A stretch of 64,000 nucleotides of DNA from NCBI GenBank assembly GCA_030407315.1, contig JALQPE010001729.1:1-64000 (forward strand). Reading direction: 5' to 3'. A program made the position numbers and the translations under genes. Source of the stretch: Asparagopsis taxiformis (lineage: Eukaryota; Rhodophyta; Florideophyceae; Bonnemaisoniales; Bonnemaisoniaceae). Below are positions 1 to 10,533 of the stretch, piece by piece; position 1 is the first letter of the stretch; each line of letters opens with the position of its first letter. The notes under the pieces were generated by a model. That model did no database searches. It had not been told where the DNA came from and was given only the letters and a program-made list of their open reading frames with translations.

Positions 1-176
1 TAATTTCGTTTATTCGACTTGCGAACCCGACGGGACGCGATTGACGGAACGTCTGTGTTTTCGGAAGTGGACGCGGACGTCCAGTCTCTCTAGTACGGGT
101 CCTAGTCGGCCCGAGATTTACTAGAACAAAGAACGTCCGCGTCCGAAAAAAAAATAAAAAATTTTTTGGATGCGGA
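1..176. repeat. Left outer end of the island, GGACGTCC/CTAGTAC-type repeat
   Basis: Between about 50 and 110 this segment reads CGTCTGTGTT, then TCGGAA, then TGGACGCGGACGTCCA, then CTCTAGTAC. The same order of blocks is found on the opposite strand at about 23630-23680. The two ends of the first 23.7 kb are therefore inverted relative to each other. Further GGACGTCC-like and CTAG-containing words follow. No coding potential is visible. It may be a terminal or subterminal repeat of a large transposon; the true outer boundary is not resolved. Confidence 0.6.
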
Positions 177-612
177 CGCCACTTTCTCTAGTACATATGG
201 CGAATACTAGGGCCCGACATCCACTTTCTCTAGTACATATGGCGGAATACTAGGACCCGACATCCACTTTCTCTAGTACATATGGCGGAATACTAGGACC
301 CGACATCCACTTTCTCTAGTACATTTGGCGGAATTTACTAGGACCCGACATCCACTTTCTCTAGTACATATGGCGGAATACTAGGACCCGACATCCACTT
401 TCTCTAGTACATATGGCGGAATACTAGGACCCGACATCCACTTTCTCTAGTACGTTTGGCGGAATACTAGGACCCGACATCCACTTTCTCTAGTACATTG
501 GCGGAATACTAGGACCCGACATCCACTTTCTCTAGTACATATGGCGGAATACTAGGACCCGACATCCACTTTCTCTAGTACATATGGCGGAATACTAGGA
601 CCCGACATCCAG
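177..612. repeat. Tandem array, ~43-bp unit, about 10 copies
   Basis: A 43-bp unit (ATCCACTTTCTCTAGTAC, then ATATGGCGGAATACTAGGAC, then CCGAC) repeats head to tail about ten times with few changes. Variants include a 2-3 bp insertion near 332 and small losses near 493. Each unit holds CTAGTAC and ACTAGGAC plus the half-site GACATCCA. High copy identity implies recent amplification or homogenisation. Arrays like this near CACTA-type transposon ends serve as binding sites for an accessory DNA-binding protein; that role is inferred here. Confidence 0.9.
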
Positions 613-736
613 TATACAATATATCAGCGAAAACCGGGAGGGAAGAAATTACAGCGGATGGTAAATCAGGGCCCATATCGGACCGTATTTTATTCTCTCA
701 TTTAGAAAACTGCTCGTATACAATACGTCTCTCTAG

Positions 737-865
737 AATAGGAAATACATATCTGGTCAGAATAGGAAATAAATACCCGGTTAGAATAGGAAATAAATAC
801 CCGGCCAGAATAGGAATACGTATCCAGCCAGAATACAAAATACCTGTCAGCATATCGTCGATCAC
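737..865. repeat. Short tandem repeat, ~24-bp unit
   Basis: About five copies of a 23-24 bp unit built on AGAATAGGAAATAAATACCC, followed by GGTT or GGCC. The copies are slightly diverged and the last is degraded. A/T-rich, no coding signal. It lies between the 43-bp array and the C/A-rich zone. Confidence 0.8.
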
Positions 866-899
866 CCATCTCCCTCACTATCGCGTTCTCCCTACCATC

Positions 900-2220
900 C
901 GAACGCCATGCACCACCATCCGCACATACTGCAAGAACCCTCACGACCTAGATTACAAAAAATACGCTCCTCCCAATACCATCCCCGCTTTCCTCGACAC
1001 CACCCCAGCCCATTAAATCATCAAGACATCAAACACGAACATGGTCAGCAAAATCTTACACCACTTGAAACGCACTCTCACTTCTATCGTATGCCCAAAA
1101 ATATACACATACCAGAAACACCTCACAGCTTCATTCCCATCTTCCTACATCCCTTCTTCACTCTCCTTCAGTCCTGCCGTTCCTGCTTCACCACTCCTGC
1201 ATCACATACAAAACATCAAATCAACCACAACAGTCAGACTCAAAAGCAACGCTTACCACGACAGATATCCTAGAAACTCCCTTACTTACCTCTCATCTGA
1301 TCCCATACACAAAATACAAACCATGATCCAAAAACCTTGCAATGAATAATCAAAGTCAGCAGTCCATATCTTCGCAAAACAAGTCTTGGTGCTCAGTAAA
1401 ACTTACCTTCTGTCATCAACATTCCTGCATCATCTACACAACATCGGAATCAACCACAACAGTCAGACTCAAAACCAACCTTCCATCACAGCATACTTTC
1501 AAAACTCGCACACTTACCTTCGCTCCACACAATACACACCATGACTCAATAGGCTTCCAATGAAAAATATCGCATCAACGGAAATAGTCAGACTCAAAAC
1601 CAACCTTCCCTCGCTGCTTACTTTCAAAACTCGCACACTTACTTTACCTGTTCCATCCTGCACACAATAAAAACCATAAATCACGTAATCGTGTAGCCAA
1701 GAAAAGTAGTCAGCATTCCGCATCTTCGCACAACCGGTCTGGGCGCCCAATGTGACTTACCTTCCGTCATCACTATTCCTCCATCACCTACGCAACATCG
1801 GATTCAATCGCAACAGTCAGATTGAAAACCAACGTTTCCCTCGCTACATACCCTGAGAACTCGCAAATGTACCTCTCATCCATCCTACACACAATACAAA
1901 CCATGATCCAAAAACCTTGCAATTAACAATAATCATAGTCAGCAGTCCATATCTTCGCAAAGCACATCTTGGCACTCAATGAAACTTACCTTCCGTCATC
2001 AACATTCCTGCATCATCTACACAACATCGGAATCAACCAACAGTCAGACTCAAAATCAACCTTCCCTCACAGCATACTTACAAACTTCACGTACCTCTCT
2101 TCCATCCTCCGCTCAATACACACCATCAGTCAACAGGCTTCCCATGAAAAATATCGCATCAACGGAAATAGTCAGACTCAAAACCCACGCTTCCCTCAAC
2201 GCATACCCTCGAGGGTAGAG
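900..2220. repeat. Degenerate, interspersed tandem repeats in a C/A-rich strand
   Basis: The + strand is strikingly poor in G. Blocks recur several times: CAGTCAGACTCAAAAC near 1231, 1460, 1588, 2042 and 2170, with a diverged copy near 1820; TTCCTGCATCATCTACAC near 1420 and 2004; and a block ending CAAAAACCTTGCAAT near 1325 and 1907. Small open frames here are by-products of base skew and do not look like proteins. The zone mirrors the G-rich zone at 22380-23300, as expected if the two are inverted ends of one element. Confidence 0.7.
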
Positions 2221-2232
2221 GATGGAACGAAG

Positions 2233-2270
2233 GTACGTGCGCGAATCTTGATCAAGATTCGCGCACGTAC
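2233..2270. repeat. Perfect 38-bp palindrome
   Basis: The 19-bp arm GTACGTGCGCGAATCTTGA is followed directly by its exact reverse complement with no spacer. Pairing stops at the next base on each side. It sits where the left repeat zone ends and unique sequence before the transposase gene begins. Possible roles are a dimer-binding site, a cruciform, or a scar of joined inverted ends. Confidence 0.95.
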
Positions 2271-2871
2271 AAAGCAAAGTCGGTCAAAGAAGATCAGTCG
2301 GTGATGAGGGCGGAGTGGAGCCTGCGGCGTCGACCGGACAGCTTTCTGCGTCCGCTTAAGTCTTGCTGTGCATACTCGAAATCATCGCCGGCAGTGAGAT
2401 TGAGTATGGCCCAAGCCATGGTCTCTGATTCCCCGAACAAAGAGATCCGGATCGAGAACAACGAATATAAACATATAATCATATATATGAGAATCCATTT
2501 GCTTTCCTTACATGATCTGTGGCATATCCGCTGTAAAGCACATTCAGATTCCACGAAGTTTGGAAATAAAAAAGTTTATTATTACAAATGAATTAATTGA
2601 AAATTCATCTCCCAGGGCAGTCGTTCGTCCTTCCATGCACACGTTGCCAGCACGCAATGTGATGTAACAGTTGGAAATGATTGAACTCTCGGTTAAATTC
2701 CACCGTTGGGATGTCAGCTGGAGTGAGCACAAAACTACTACCCACAAAACTACGAACGAACACGTTACATTCCAAGTCTCGAAAGCACCACAAAAATAAA
2801 ATTGGTCGCATCTGGACGGCACAGTCTCCCCTGTTCAGCTCGCAATCCTCCCTTTTGCGTCAAAACTCGAC
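2271..2871. other. Upstream region of the transposase gene, no gene seen
   Basis: About 600 bp without a convincing frame. This is presumably the promoter and 5' leader of the gene that starts at 2872. No clear TATA box or intron signal was recognised. Confidence 0.5.
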
Positions 2872-5800
2872 ATGGAATGCAAGTATGAAGGGTGCTTCTA
2901 CTACTGCGTAGATGCTTATGCGCTCGCGCTGCATGAGCGAACGTGTCGCTACCGTTTCAACCCCTCTCCCCAACATTTCAACAACGCTCGTGTCCCTGCC
3001 GTCACCCATGAGCCTGCTCGAAACGGCGACCATGATTCCCCGCAACCCAGCTCCCCAGACCCAGAATCTGGTCGTGCTTCCTCCAGCGACTCACCCTGTG
3101 ACGCTCCACTGCCACCAACCTCAACCCCCTCCCGCGCAGACCTCCTCGTGCAATCCCTCGCCGCCAGTCTCACAACCCTCGAGTACAAGGCCGGCGCTGG
3201 CCGCGTGAGCGAAGTCATCACCATCCTACAAGACCCCGCATTCTCCCTAGAAAAGTTCAACAGCGCCGTTCGCACCGTAGAAGAATGTCGCCACGTTACC
3301 GCTTCCATGGTCGAAACACATTTCCGCACCGAAGGTTACAAGAGCCACATCATTCCAGACAAAACTGGTAAGTACTCGGCACAGCTGTACCTCCGCGACC
3401 CAGTCGACATGCTCCGCAGGCAGTTAGCACTGGCTAACGACCAAAATACTCTCTTCCACCCCTCCCCACAGACCGCCCCAGACGGCACCGCAATATTTTC
3501 TCATCCCCTACACACAGAATTCGCGAAAACGCTGCACCAGGTTACTAGACAGCGCGTGCAGCTCTCGGAAGATCCACAGGTCGTATGGGCAGAGGAAAAT
3601 GATCCCACACCTTCCTCCTTTGCCGGCCTCCTCCAAGTGTACTCCGACAAGAGCAGCACAAGCCTCAAGAGCTCCGCAATCGTCGCATACCCCATACACG
3701 TCACACTGCTCAACTTCTCCGCCCCCCTCCGTCGCCACTGCATCCGTACCGGCCTCACCATCGTCGGGTATCTTCCGTACATTGTTAACCCTTCGTCCAA
3801 CGCCTTGTTCGGTGATGAAATGCCGACAACCTCTAGTTCTGCTAGTCGCGCTCGCAAAATTGATATTCTTCATAAAGCACTCGAAAAAGTGTTTTCGTCC
3901 CTATCCACCGCGTTCTCTTCCGGGTTCCCCTGCACAGACTCCACTGCAACTGCCCGCCAATGCTTTCCCATCCTAGCCAATTATTGCTGCGACTTTCCAG
4001 AGGCCAAAGAGCTGTCATGCACTCGCAACAGCACTACCACCACACATCCCTGCCACCGCTGCTACATCCCCGCCACTCAACTTGAATCCAGCGCGCCACA
4101 CCAGCCCCGCTCCCTCGATGATACACGCTCTGCACGCCAAGAGAGCGCTCAGGAGCATACAACTGCTCCGCTCGAAGCTCTCTCCCTCCTCGAACAACAC
4201 TCTGTCCTCGAATCGACCGCTCTTTTACCCACCAACAGTCCCCTAGACCCCTACAACATTTTCTCCTTCGAGCCTCTGCACAATCTCCACCTCGGCATCT
4301 CAAAGCTCATCAAACAGTGCATTGTCCACCGCCTCAGCTCCCCAGACCTCACCACCACCACTGCCTCCCATTCCGGGACACCTCGCACCTTCAAGAAGGT
4401 GAAAAAATCCATCCTCGCCGGCTCAAACAGCATTCTGTCCGCTATCGAACGCGACTACTACATCACCGGTCTTCATGTCGACTTCTCCAAGGGTGAGAAG
4501 GGCACCAATTTGAACGGCCTCTTCACGGAGGACGGCATACGCGGCATGCTCGCAGCCAAAGACTATCACCATGTCGACATGGTGTTCCCTTTCATCGCAG
4601 CATTCATTGACACATGCTGTGACGAAGTAGATACAGCCCCCCTCACTTCCATCTGCACGCAATACTCTGACCTCGTCGCATGGGTCATGAAACGCGGTCG
4701 CATCAAGCACTGGACTGCCGCCGAACTAGAAAGCCTCCAGAACTCCATTTCCTATTTCAAACAATCAATGCTCTCCACCCTCGGCCCATTCCACACCACA
4801 GGTCTCAAAACTTTCAAGTTCCATCTTCTAGACCATCTTCCCGGTGACTTGCAGAGATATGGCGCCCTGGAACACATTGATGCAGGCCCTTACGAACACT
4901 CGCATCTTCTGTTCAAACAGAGTTATAGGAAAACCTCTCGAAGGCGCTCCACAGCCATGGAAGAGACTATTCGCCACATGGAATTCTCCTTGGCCACTCC
5001 AACTGGTCATACCCCATCGAACACATTGGGAAACGCACGCATGATATCGCCCACAGACGGTGCAGTACTCGTTCGCGACGGATTCACCGTTGCACTGCAC
5101 GACTTTGCCTCCCTGCTGCCCGATGCAACCCTCCTCGTTGCAGATATCGACGGACAGCCCGATCCTGCCACTCTTTTGCCTCTGCACAACTCCTCGTTCC
5201 CGTCTGGCACCATAACGCTATTCCAGCAACTCGGTGACACAGCTGCACAAGCGTTCCTCACCCTCGCTAGACTGCGCGCCACGGCAGAAGGCCCTCCAAT
5301 ACATGACATGGACATTTCCGTCACCGTGGTAAAGTCCGCCTACGTCATGGGAGGGTACGTCCCAGATGCCGACGACTTTGACCCGCACAGTGGCATGCTT
5401 CGCCCCACAAACGTGTCGAGGCACAAGCAGCAGCGCGTCTTTGCAACTTCATCGTTCGGCCCCGCAAAGAGATCGCAGTACTCCTTTGTCGTCATCTCCG
5501 GAACTGCCGATGACTACAGAACCATATGGGTAGGGCGCGTCCTGGCACTGGTACGCCTGCAGTCTCCAAACCTGTTTCAACCTGTAGAACTCGCTTTCGT
5601 TCAGTATATGACCTGCTTTGCCCCAAAAACCGCTGTGGAAAAATCACTTGGGTGCATTTGTTTAAAGTGGTCCACATGGGACCCGGACAACGGATCCGTT
5701 GACAGCAATGACACTGCATCCCACAGTGCAGGTGGTCCTTGGTTTGACCTCATTCCTGCATCTACTATATCTGGCACCGTGCACATCGTACGAAGTAACT

Positions 5801-5913
5801 TTCCAGTCAAGCCATTTACGAAACAAATGCACTGGTCGGACCACCGTTTCTATCTCAACCGCTTCTACACCAACACTGATTACCAATTCACAGATGATAA
5901 TGAAGAAGAATAA
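2872..5913 (+). CDS. Plavaka-like (CACTA/CMC superfamily) DNA transposase
   Basis: A 1013-residue protein in one open frame. The N-terminus carries a C2HC zinc finger (C3, C8, H21, C25), followed by a Pro/Ser/Thr-rich linker to about residue 75. Several blocks match the Plavaka transposase family in order: a YP-x-HVTLLN segment at about 273 leading to VGYLP at about 299, a FPILANYCCDFPEAKELSC-like block with a CxxC at about 360-395, LHNLHLG at 469, and a HLLDHLPGD...E.SH...K..YRKTSRRR block at about 650-700. Known family members are nuclear enzymes that cut and rejoin element ends. The frame is uninterrupted, so the gene may be functional. It converges on the coiled-coil gene, 77 bp away. A KDZ-type transposase was considered, but the block order fits Plavaka better. 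The assignment is by recalled family motifs, without alignment. Confidence 0.82.
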   Translation: MECKYEGCFYYCVDAYALALHERTCRYRFNPSPQHFNNARVPAVTHEPARNGDHDSPQPSSPDPESGRASSSDSPCDAPLPPTSTPSRADLLVQSLAASLTTLEYKAGAGRVSEVITILQDPAFSLEKFNSAVRTVEECRHVTASMVETHFRTEGYKSHIIPDKTGKYSAQLYLRDPVDMLRRQLALANDQNTLFHPSPQTAPDGTAIFSHPLHTEFAKTLHQVTRQRVQLSEDPQVVWAEENDPTPSSFAGLLQVYSDKSSTSLKSSAIVAYPIHVTLLNFSAPLRRHCIRTGLTIVGYLPYIVNPSSNALFGDEMPTTSSSASRARKIDILHKALEKVFSSLSTAFSSGFPCTDSTATARQCFPILANYCCDFPEAKELSCTRNSTTTTHPCHRCYIPATQLESSAPHQPRSLDDTRSARQESAQEHTTAPLEALSLLEQHSVLESTALLPTNSPLDPYNIFSFEPLHNLHLGISKLIKQCIVHRLSSPDLTTTTASHSGTPRTFKKVKKSILAGSNSILSAIERDYYITGLHVDFSKGEKGTNLNGLFTEDGIRGMLAAKDYHHVDMVFPFIAAFIDTCCDEVDTAPLTSICTQYSDLVAWVMKRGRIKHWTAAELESLQNSISYFKQSMLSTLGPFHTTGLKTFKFHLLDHLPGDLQRYGALEHIDAGPYEHSHLLFKQSYRKTSRRRSTAMEETIRHMEFSLATPTGHTPSNTLGNARMISPTDGAVLVRDGFTVALHDFASLLPDATLLVADIDGQPDPATLLPLHNSSFPSGTITLFQQLGDTAAQAFLTLARLRATAEGPPIHDMDISVTVVKSAYVMGGYVPDADDFDPHSGMLRPTNVSRHKQQRVFATSSFGPAKRSQYSFVVISGTADDYRTIWVGRVLALVRLQSPNLFQPVELAFVQYMTCFAPKTAVEKSLGCICLKWSTWDPDNGSVDSNDTASHSAGGPWFDLIPASTISGTVHIVRSNFPVKPFTKQMHWSDHRFYLNRFYTNTDYQFTDDNEEE

Positions 5914-5990
5914 ATCTAAATCGCAGCACTCTATTGATAATGTACTACATGATAAACCTTCTAGTCAACGTCACATTTACTGCACTAATT

Positions 5991-7874
5991 TCAACCATCC
6001 TCCATTACGCCAAAACCGTTATCAGCAGTGGCTGCATGGCGCCGCTCCATGCCCCCATACTGTGGGGCATTGATTTCGACATTCAGGTTTGCACTCAGGT
6101 GTCCAGCATATGGGTCAACGACGAAAAGTTCTGCGCCAATTAGTCCTTGCGCAATCACACAATCCATTACAGCACCGAGGTTTGACGTAATATGCGATTG
6201 AATCCAATCCTCGGACACTAGAACAAGTGATGAGCAGCGGTTTACATCATCAACGACATGAACAATTCCAGACCCCTCTCCGCTTTGCCACACTTCAACA
6301 GCCTCTCTCGTCACAGTACGGCTTGCAAACACATGCCGTGACTGTGCACTAGTCCGCTGTTCGCTCTCGACAACGTCCGTTTCTTCCCTTGCTTGCGAGC
6401 CTTGGAGACAAGACATGCAGTACACCACCATACCAACTAATTGCTGAAAAGCTACCCCCACATATTGACTGTACCGCCTTGTAAACTCCTTCTGCCGTGC
6501 ACCTCCTTTCCCCTTCGGTTCATCCAAACACTCCACAGTAGTCACTAGCCAAGCATCCAGGCGCGCCAGCGTTAGTATGCTCGTCTCTATGTCCATTACT
6601 TGTTCTGGTCGTATCGAATAACCCCTGAAGATGTCCAGCACATTCACAGCTACTCGGTTGTTAAACCATGCATCACCATTCACTTCCATTTCGAAGCTGT
6701 CAGGAACCAAGCCTTTGCTGTATCGCAGCTCTGAGAACGGTGCCGTTCGCCACCTCCCCATATCCAAATCACCGTTACTTTCCCGTTTCAAAAGCTTCTC
6801 AGACGCTTCGCGCTTTTGTTCCTCTCGCTCGTCCATCTCAGCTCGCGTCGTCAGCATCGTGCATCTAGACATTAATTTCGTGTACCCCAGCGAACCGAAC
6901 AATCTGTCCCTCGCATTACGCTTCCGTGCACTCATCACGTCGGACAGTTTCTGCGTCACCTTCACTTTCAATTCCTTGCTCCCCGCCACAGCCTCTTGAC
7001 AGCACACACGCTGCTCCTCATCGGAAAACACATCACACCACGGACTTTGACGCAGTACGTGTCGCACCAAGTCATTCAGCAGATCACTCTCGTCCCTGTA
7101 CGAAGGTGTATACCACTGCAGATTCTTGATGATATAGCCCGGAGGGGTAGCAATATATCCTACACCGTTTTCGCTCCAAAGTGCCCCTTCTACCGGCTCT
7201 ACCTCGATGGTACGTCCAGTCCAACGTCTCTGCGTTTGTTCCGCTATAGGGTCCAGCTCCATAGTCTCGTTCTTGCACCACTTTGTCAGGTTTTCCTCAA
7301 CCGCCCTAAGAACTCCAAGGTATTTCACAGGAATGGCTTTCTGTATTTTCGACTTACCGCCACCGTGATCACTGATTCTACCTGTTCTCGCAATTGCAGT
7401 AAGGCTGGCATTTTCCGCCTGCAGAGTCTTCACCTTAGCCTCCAACGCAACAATCTCCGTGGTGAGCGCCTTGTTTGCTATGTCCTGGCTAAACACTTTT
7501 TTTTCCAGCTCCGCGATCTTCTTCTTCTGCGCATTGATGCGACTCGCCATTAAATCGATGGATTCCGGCGGATGCAACCTCTCTGCCCTCACCGTCCCCC
7601 CATCTCCCACGCTATCGGGAATATGATGTCCTCCATCGCCAATAGCCTGACGTCGCGGGGGCGTTACGCGCATATTTGGCACCAATGACAGTCTGTTGTG
7701 ACGAGGCCCGCACTCCGGCTGCTCTCTCCCCTCAGTACCACCTGACCGCCGATGATAGTTGGCATCCTGTGAACGTTGCTCAGAAACAACATCCCTTGCC
7801 GCTATCCTCGGGTCCCTGACTGCATTACCTGCTGGGGCTGATGTACTCGGCATAGTTGGCGCAGTGGGGGTCAC
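5991..7874 (-). CDS. Coiled-coil protein of the transposon island, main frame
   Basis: About 620 residues; I do not recognise the family. The frame can begin at GTG (7874) or at the first ATG (7853). It remains open further upstream, overlapping the frame at 7871-8275, so the true N-terminus probably lies there. Visible parts are a Pro/Arg-rich N-terminus, a leucine-zipper coiled coil at about residues 108-162 (repeated Ile/Leu with Lys/Glu) and a mixed alpha/beta-looking remainder with scattered Cys. It converges on the transposase. CACTA-type elements often carry a second, DNA-binding protein (TnpA class) that coats subterminal repeats; by position and coiled coil this may be the equivalent. 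That role is an inference. Confidence 0.6.
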   Translation of the reverse strand: MTPTAPTMPSTSAPAGNAVRDPRIAARDVVSEQRSQDANYHRRSGGTEGREQPECGPRHNRLSLVPNMRVTPPRRQAIGDGGHHIPDSVGDGGTVRAERLHPPESIDLMASRINAQKKKIAELEKKVFSQDIANKALTTEIVALEAKVKTLQAENASLTAIARTGRISDHGGGKSKIQKAIPVKYLGVLRAVEENLTKWCKNETMELDPIAEQTQRRWTGRTIEVEPVEGALWSENGVGYIATPPGYIIKNLQWYTPSYRDESDLLNDLVRHVLRQSPWCDVFSDEEQRVCCQEAVAGSKELKVKVTQKLSDVMSARKRNARDRLFGSLGYTKLMSRCTMLTTRAEMDEREEQKREASEKLLKRESNGDLDMGRWRTAPFSELRYSKGLVPDSFEMEVNGDAWFNNRVAVNVLDIFRGYSIRPEQVMDIETSILTLARLDAWLVTTVECLDEPKGKGGARQKEFTRRYSQYVGVAFQQLVGMVVYCMSCLQGSQAREETDVVESEQRTSAQSRHVFASRTVTREAVEVWQSGEGSGIVHVVDDVNRCSSLVLVSEDWIQSHITSNLGAVMDCVIAQGLIGAELFVVDPYAGHLSANLNVEINAPQYGGMERRHAATADNGFGVMEDG

Positions 7875-8275
7875 AGCCTCCAGTGTCTCGGAACCCCCGG
7901 CTGGGACTCCGTCTGCAGCACCTCCGCATCTGCCAACCCGGGAGGAACTACCTTTGCCATAGCACTCTGCCGCAATTCCAACATGTTTTGAGCCACTATC
8001 ATGTCATCATCATGATGTTCACTGTCCCTGCGAGCACGCTTGCCTCGGTCAAGCCCCATCTCTCTCCGCGCCGTTCCTCCTTCCTCACTTTCTCGCTGCG
8101 GATCCCCAGTTCTGCGCCGGTCCGTCTTGCGACTACCGGACCGCGGTTCAATGCTGCCGGTAGGCCCAGACCGCTTCTTCGCACGGGATTGTCGGGCACT
8201 CGATACAGCAGCTGCTGACCGGGTTTTCTGGAGGCCCGGAGGCTTTGGAGCTTTCTTCGCAATACGCGGCGGCAT
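7871..8275 (-). CDS. Basic N-terminal frame of the coiled-coil protein
   Basis: 134 codons starting MPPRIAKKAPKPP, very rich in Arg, Lys, Ser and Pro, like a nuclear-localisation or DNA-contacting tail. It ends with TGA at 7871-7873, while the downstream frame is already open and shifted by -1. The two were probably one protein, joined by a short intron, a frameshift mutation or ribosomal frameshifting. No canonical X XXY YYZ slippery site was found in the overlap. The ParB-like gene at 15909 has the same -1 arrangement. Confidence 0.5.
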   Translation of the reverse strand: MPPRIAKKAPKPPGLQKTRSAAAVSSARQSRAKKRSGPTGSIEPRSGSRKTDRRRTGDPQRESEEGGTARREMGLDRGKRARRDSEHHDDDMIVAQNMLELRQSAMAKVVPPGLADAEVLQTESQPGVPRHWRL

Positions 8276-8501
8276 AATGAAGCCTTCCCGGAAGCGATGG
8301 AACGATTGAGTTGCACGAGATACAAAAAAGATTGCTGTATAGTGTCGGTAACCACAACGGTCTGCGATGAACGTTCAGGTCAAGTACCGGATAATACGCC
8401 AACAGCCAGATTGTATACGGTAGGCAGTCATCAACAGTATTTAATGAGGTACAATTACAGCTGTCGAGCTAGGCCGCGAGCACCCCTATGTCCGGAAGAC
8501 G

Positions 8502-9445
8502 TCCTGATTTGAATTAAAATTTGGGCTATTCTCAAAAACATGCACATGTGAACATGTTTTTGAGATGGGGGTGTGCCGTACGGCACAATCGACCGCCCAA
8601 ATCGATGTTTTTTGCAATATTTTTTTGTGCCCGAAATTTTAGAATTTCTGGGCTGGCCAGCAATGCAATCGAGCTGGACATCCACCGGACGTCCATTTCA
8701 GGTTGGTCGTGAGAGAGCGGGGCGGGACCATGATGGAACAAGGACCAAGACCTGTCCCTGGCGTATTGAGCCTGAAATTGACCCTTCGTCAGACGCCATT
8801 TAGCCTTACAGTTGGTGCTTACAGAAGCCAGTGATGACCCGCTCGGGGCGGCGGTCGGTTCCTGGGGCCGTTGTGGCCAAATTAGACACCCTGATTTGAA
8901 TTGAAATTTGGGCTATTCTCAAAAACATGCACATGTGAACATGTTTTTGAGATGGGGGTGTGCCGTACGGCACAATCGACCGCCCAAATCGATGTTTTTT
9001 GCAATATTTTTTGTGCCCGAAATTTTAGAATTTCTGGGCTGGCCAGCAATGCAATCGAGCTGGACATCCACCGGACGTCCATTTCAGGTTGGTCGTGAGA
9101 GAGCGGGCGGGACCATGATGGAACAAGGACCAAGACCTGTCCCTGGCGTATTGAGCCTGAAATTGACCCTTCGTCAGACGCCATTTAGCCTTACAGTTGG
9201 TGCTTACAGAAGCCAGTGATGCCCCGATCGGGGCGGCGGCGGTGCCTGGGGCCGTTGTGGCCAAATTAGACACCCTGATTTGAATTAAAATTTGGGCTAT
9301 TCTCAAAAACATGCACATGTGAACATGTTTTTGAAATGGGGGTGTGCCGTACGGCACAATCGGCCGCCCAAATCAAGGTTTTTTACAATATTTTTGCTGC
9401 CCGAAATTCTACAATTTCTGGGCTGGCCAGTAATGCATTAGCTAT
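8502..9445 (+). repeat. Array of the ~385-bp hairpin repeat, forward, 2.4 copies
   Basis: Units start at CTGATTTGAATT (8504, 8891, 9275), a period of 387 then 384 bp. Each contains a hairpin with 12-bp arms CTCAAAAACATG / CATGTTTTTGAG and a 10-base loop. About 10 bp later comes the perfect palindrome GTGCCGTACGGCAC. Then follow an A/T-rich box, CTGGCCAGC, and a GGACATCC...GGACGTCC pair. The third copy breaks off near 9445. Frames predicted inside are repeat shadows. Confidence 0.92.
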
Positions 9446-9905
9446 GTGCTCTAAACCGATTCTAACAAGCAGAAAGAATCCTCTCCTTCATGACGATGCT
9501 CTCGAATTGAGTGCAATGCAACGGACTCCCTCCAGGAGAACGACAAAGCATCGTCTTTTGCAAGACATTTTCGTACGAAAAATAATCGAAACACATATTT
9601 GACTTTAACCTAACAGCTATCGCGAGCACCGTACTCAGCTAAATTTCCTCTGTAATTTCCTTCCTCCAACCAATCAATAGCCGCTTGGTCACAGGCTTAA
9701 AAGCCTTCCACTATTTGTCCTATCCATCGAAGAGGGTTCGATCCAGGCCTTGATGGGTGTGGAACCCGAGAACTTGAAAATGGAACATATTGCGACAGAG
9801 ATGAGATGTCATTCTCTTTCGTTTACTTTTTTCTAACAAGATTCTAAACGTCTACGCAGCGGAACGAACCCAATGTCGTCCGTCCGTTTTCAGCCCGGTG
9901 AGATG
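9446..9905. other. Unique spacer, no gene seen
   Basis: About 460 bp between the hairpin array and the glycine-type minisatellite. No coding frame or known repeat was recognised. Confidence 0.5.
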
Positions 9906-9908
9906 TTT

Positions 9909-10260
9909 TTGCCATTAACGGAGGTGGAGGCGGCTATGGAGGAAGCCTGCGGTTCGGGTATTCTTTCCATTAACGGAGGTGGAGGTGGCGGCTTTGGAGG
10001 AAGCCTGGAGAACATGTGAGATGTCAGTACCCATGGATCACAAGAAAAACATGTAGAGGTCCAGTTTGGATATTGTTGCCATTAACGGAGGCGGAGGAGG
10101 CGGCTACGGTGGAAGCCTGGAGAGCATGTGAGATGTCAGTACCCATGGATCACATGAAGAACATGTTGAGGTGCGGTTCGGATATTCTTTCCATTAACGG
10201 AGGCGGAGGAGGCGGCTACGGTGGAAGCCTGGAGAAGAATAGAATAGTCCTATACCCATG
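9909..10260 (+). repeat. ~112-bp minisatellite encoding a Gly-rich motif
   Basis: Three to four copies of CCATTAACGGAGG(C/T)GGAGG, followed by a GGCGGCTACGGTGGAAGCCT core and a spacer with ATGTGAGATGTCAGTACCCATGG. One frame of the core would read INGGGGGGYGGSLE in every copy, but stop codons fall in the spacers. It may be a remnant of a repetitive coding exon or a purely DNA-level repeat. Confidence 0.75.
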
Positions 10261-10533
10261 GATCACAAGTAGACGTAGTTGGGCTCCTTTTCGAAGCCCA
10301 TTCGTCTCTTGAATAAATTTAGCACCCAAATCATATACGATTGCCGAGTTGACACCCCGTATGTCTCGTTGGTAGAAATAGCAGGGGTTCCACCACTCAG
10401 CTGGCGGGAAGTAGTTACTGATTATATGAGATATGGCTTAGCTCCCGCCAAAACCGATAGCTCTGGGCTCAGGTTCTCCAAATGTGGTTATACGAATGTG
10501 TTCTGACAATGGTAGAAGACGAATATCTGCATC

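Noticed and set aside
177..612. CRISPR-like array
   Set aside because: The 43-bp units are contiguous with no unique spacers, and the genome is eukaryotic.
8455..9357. Many 60-110 codon frames inside the hairpin repeats
   Set aside because: The same peptides recur in each unit on both strands; they are repeat shadows.
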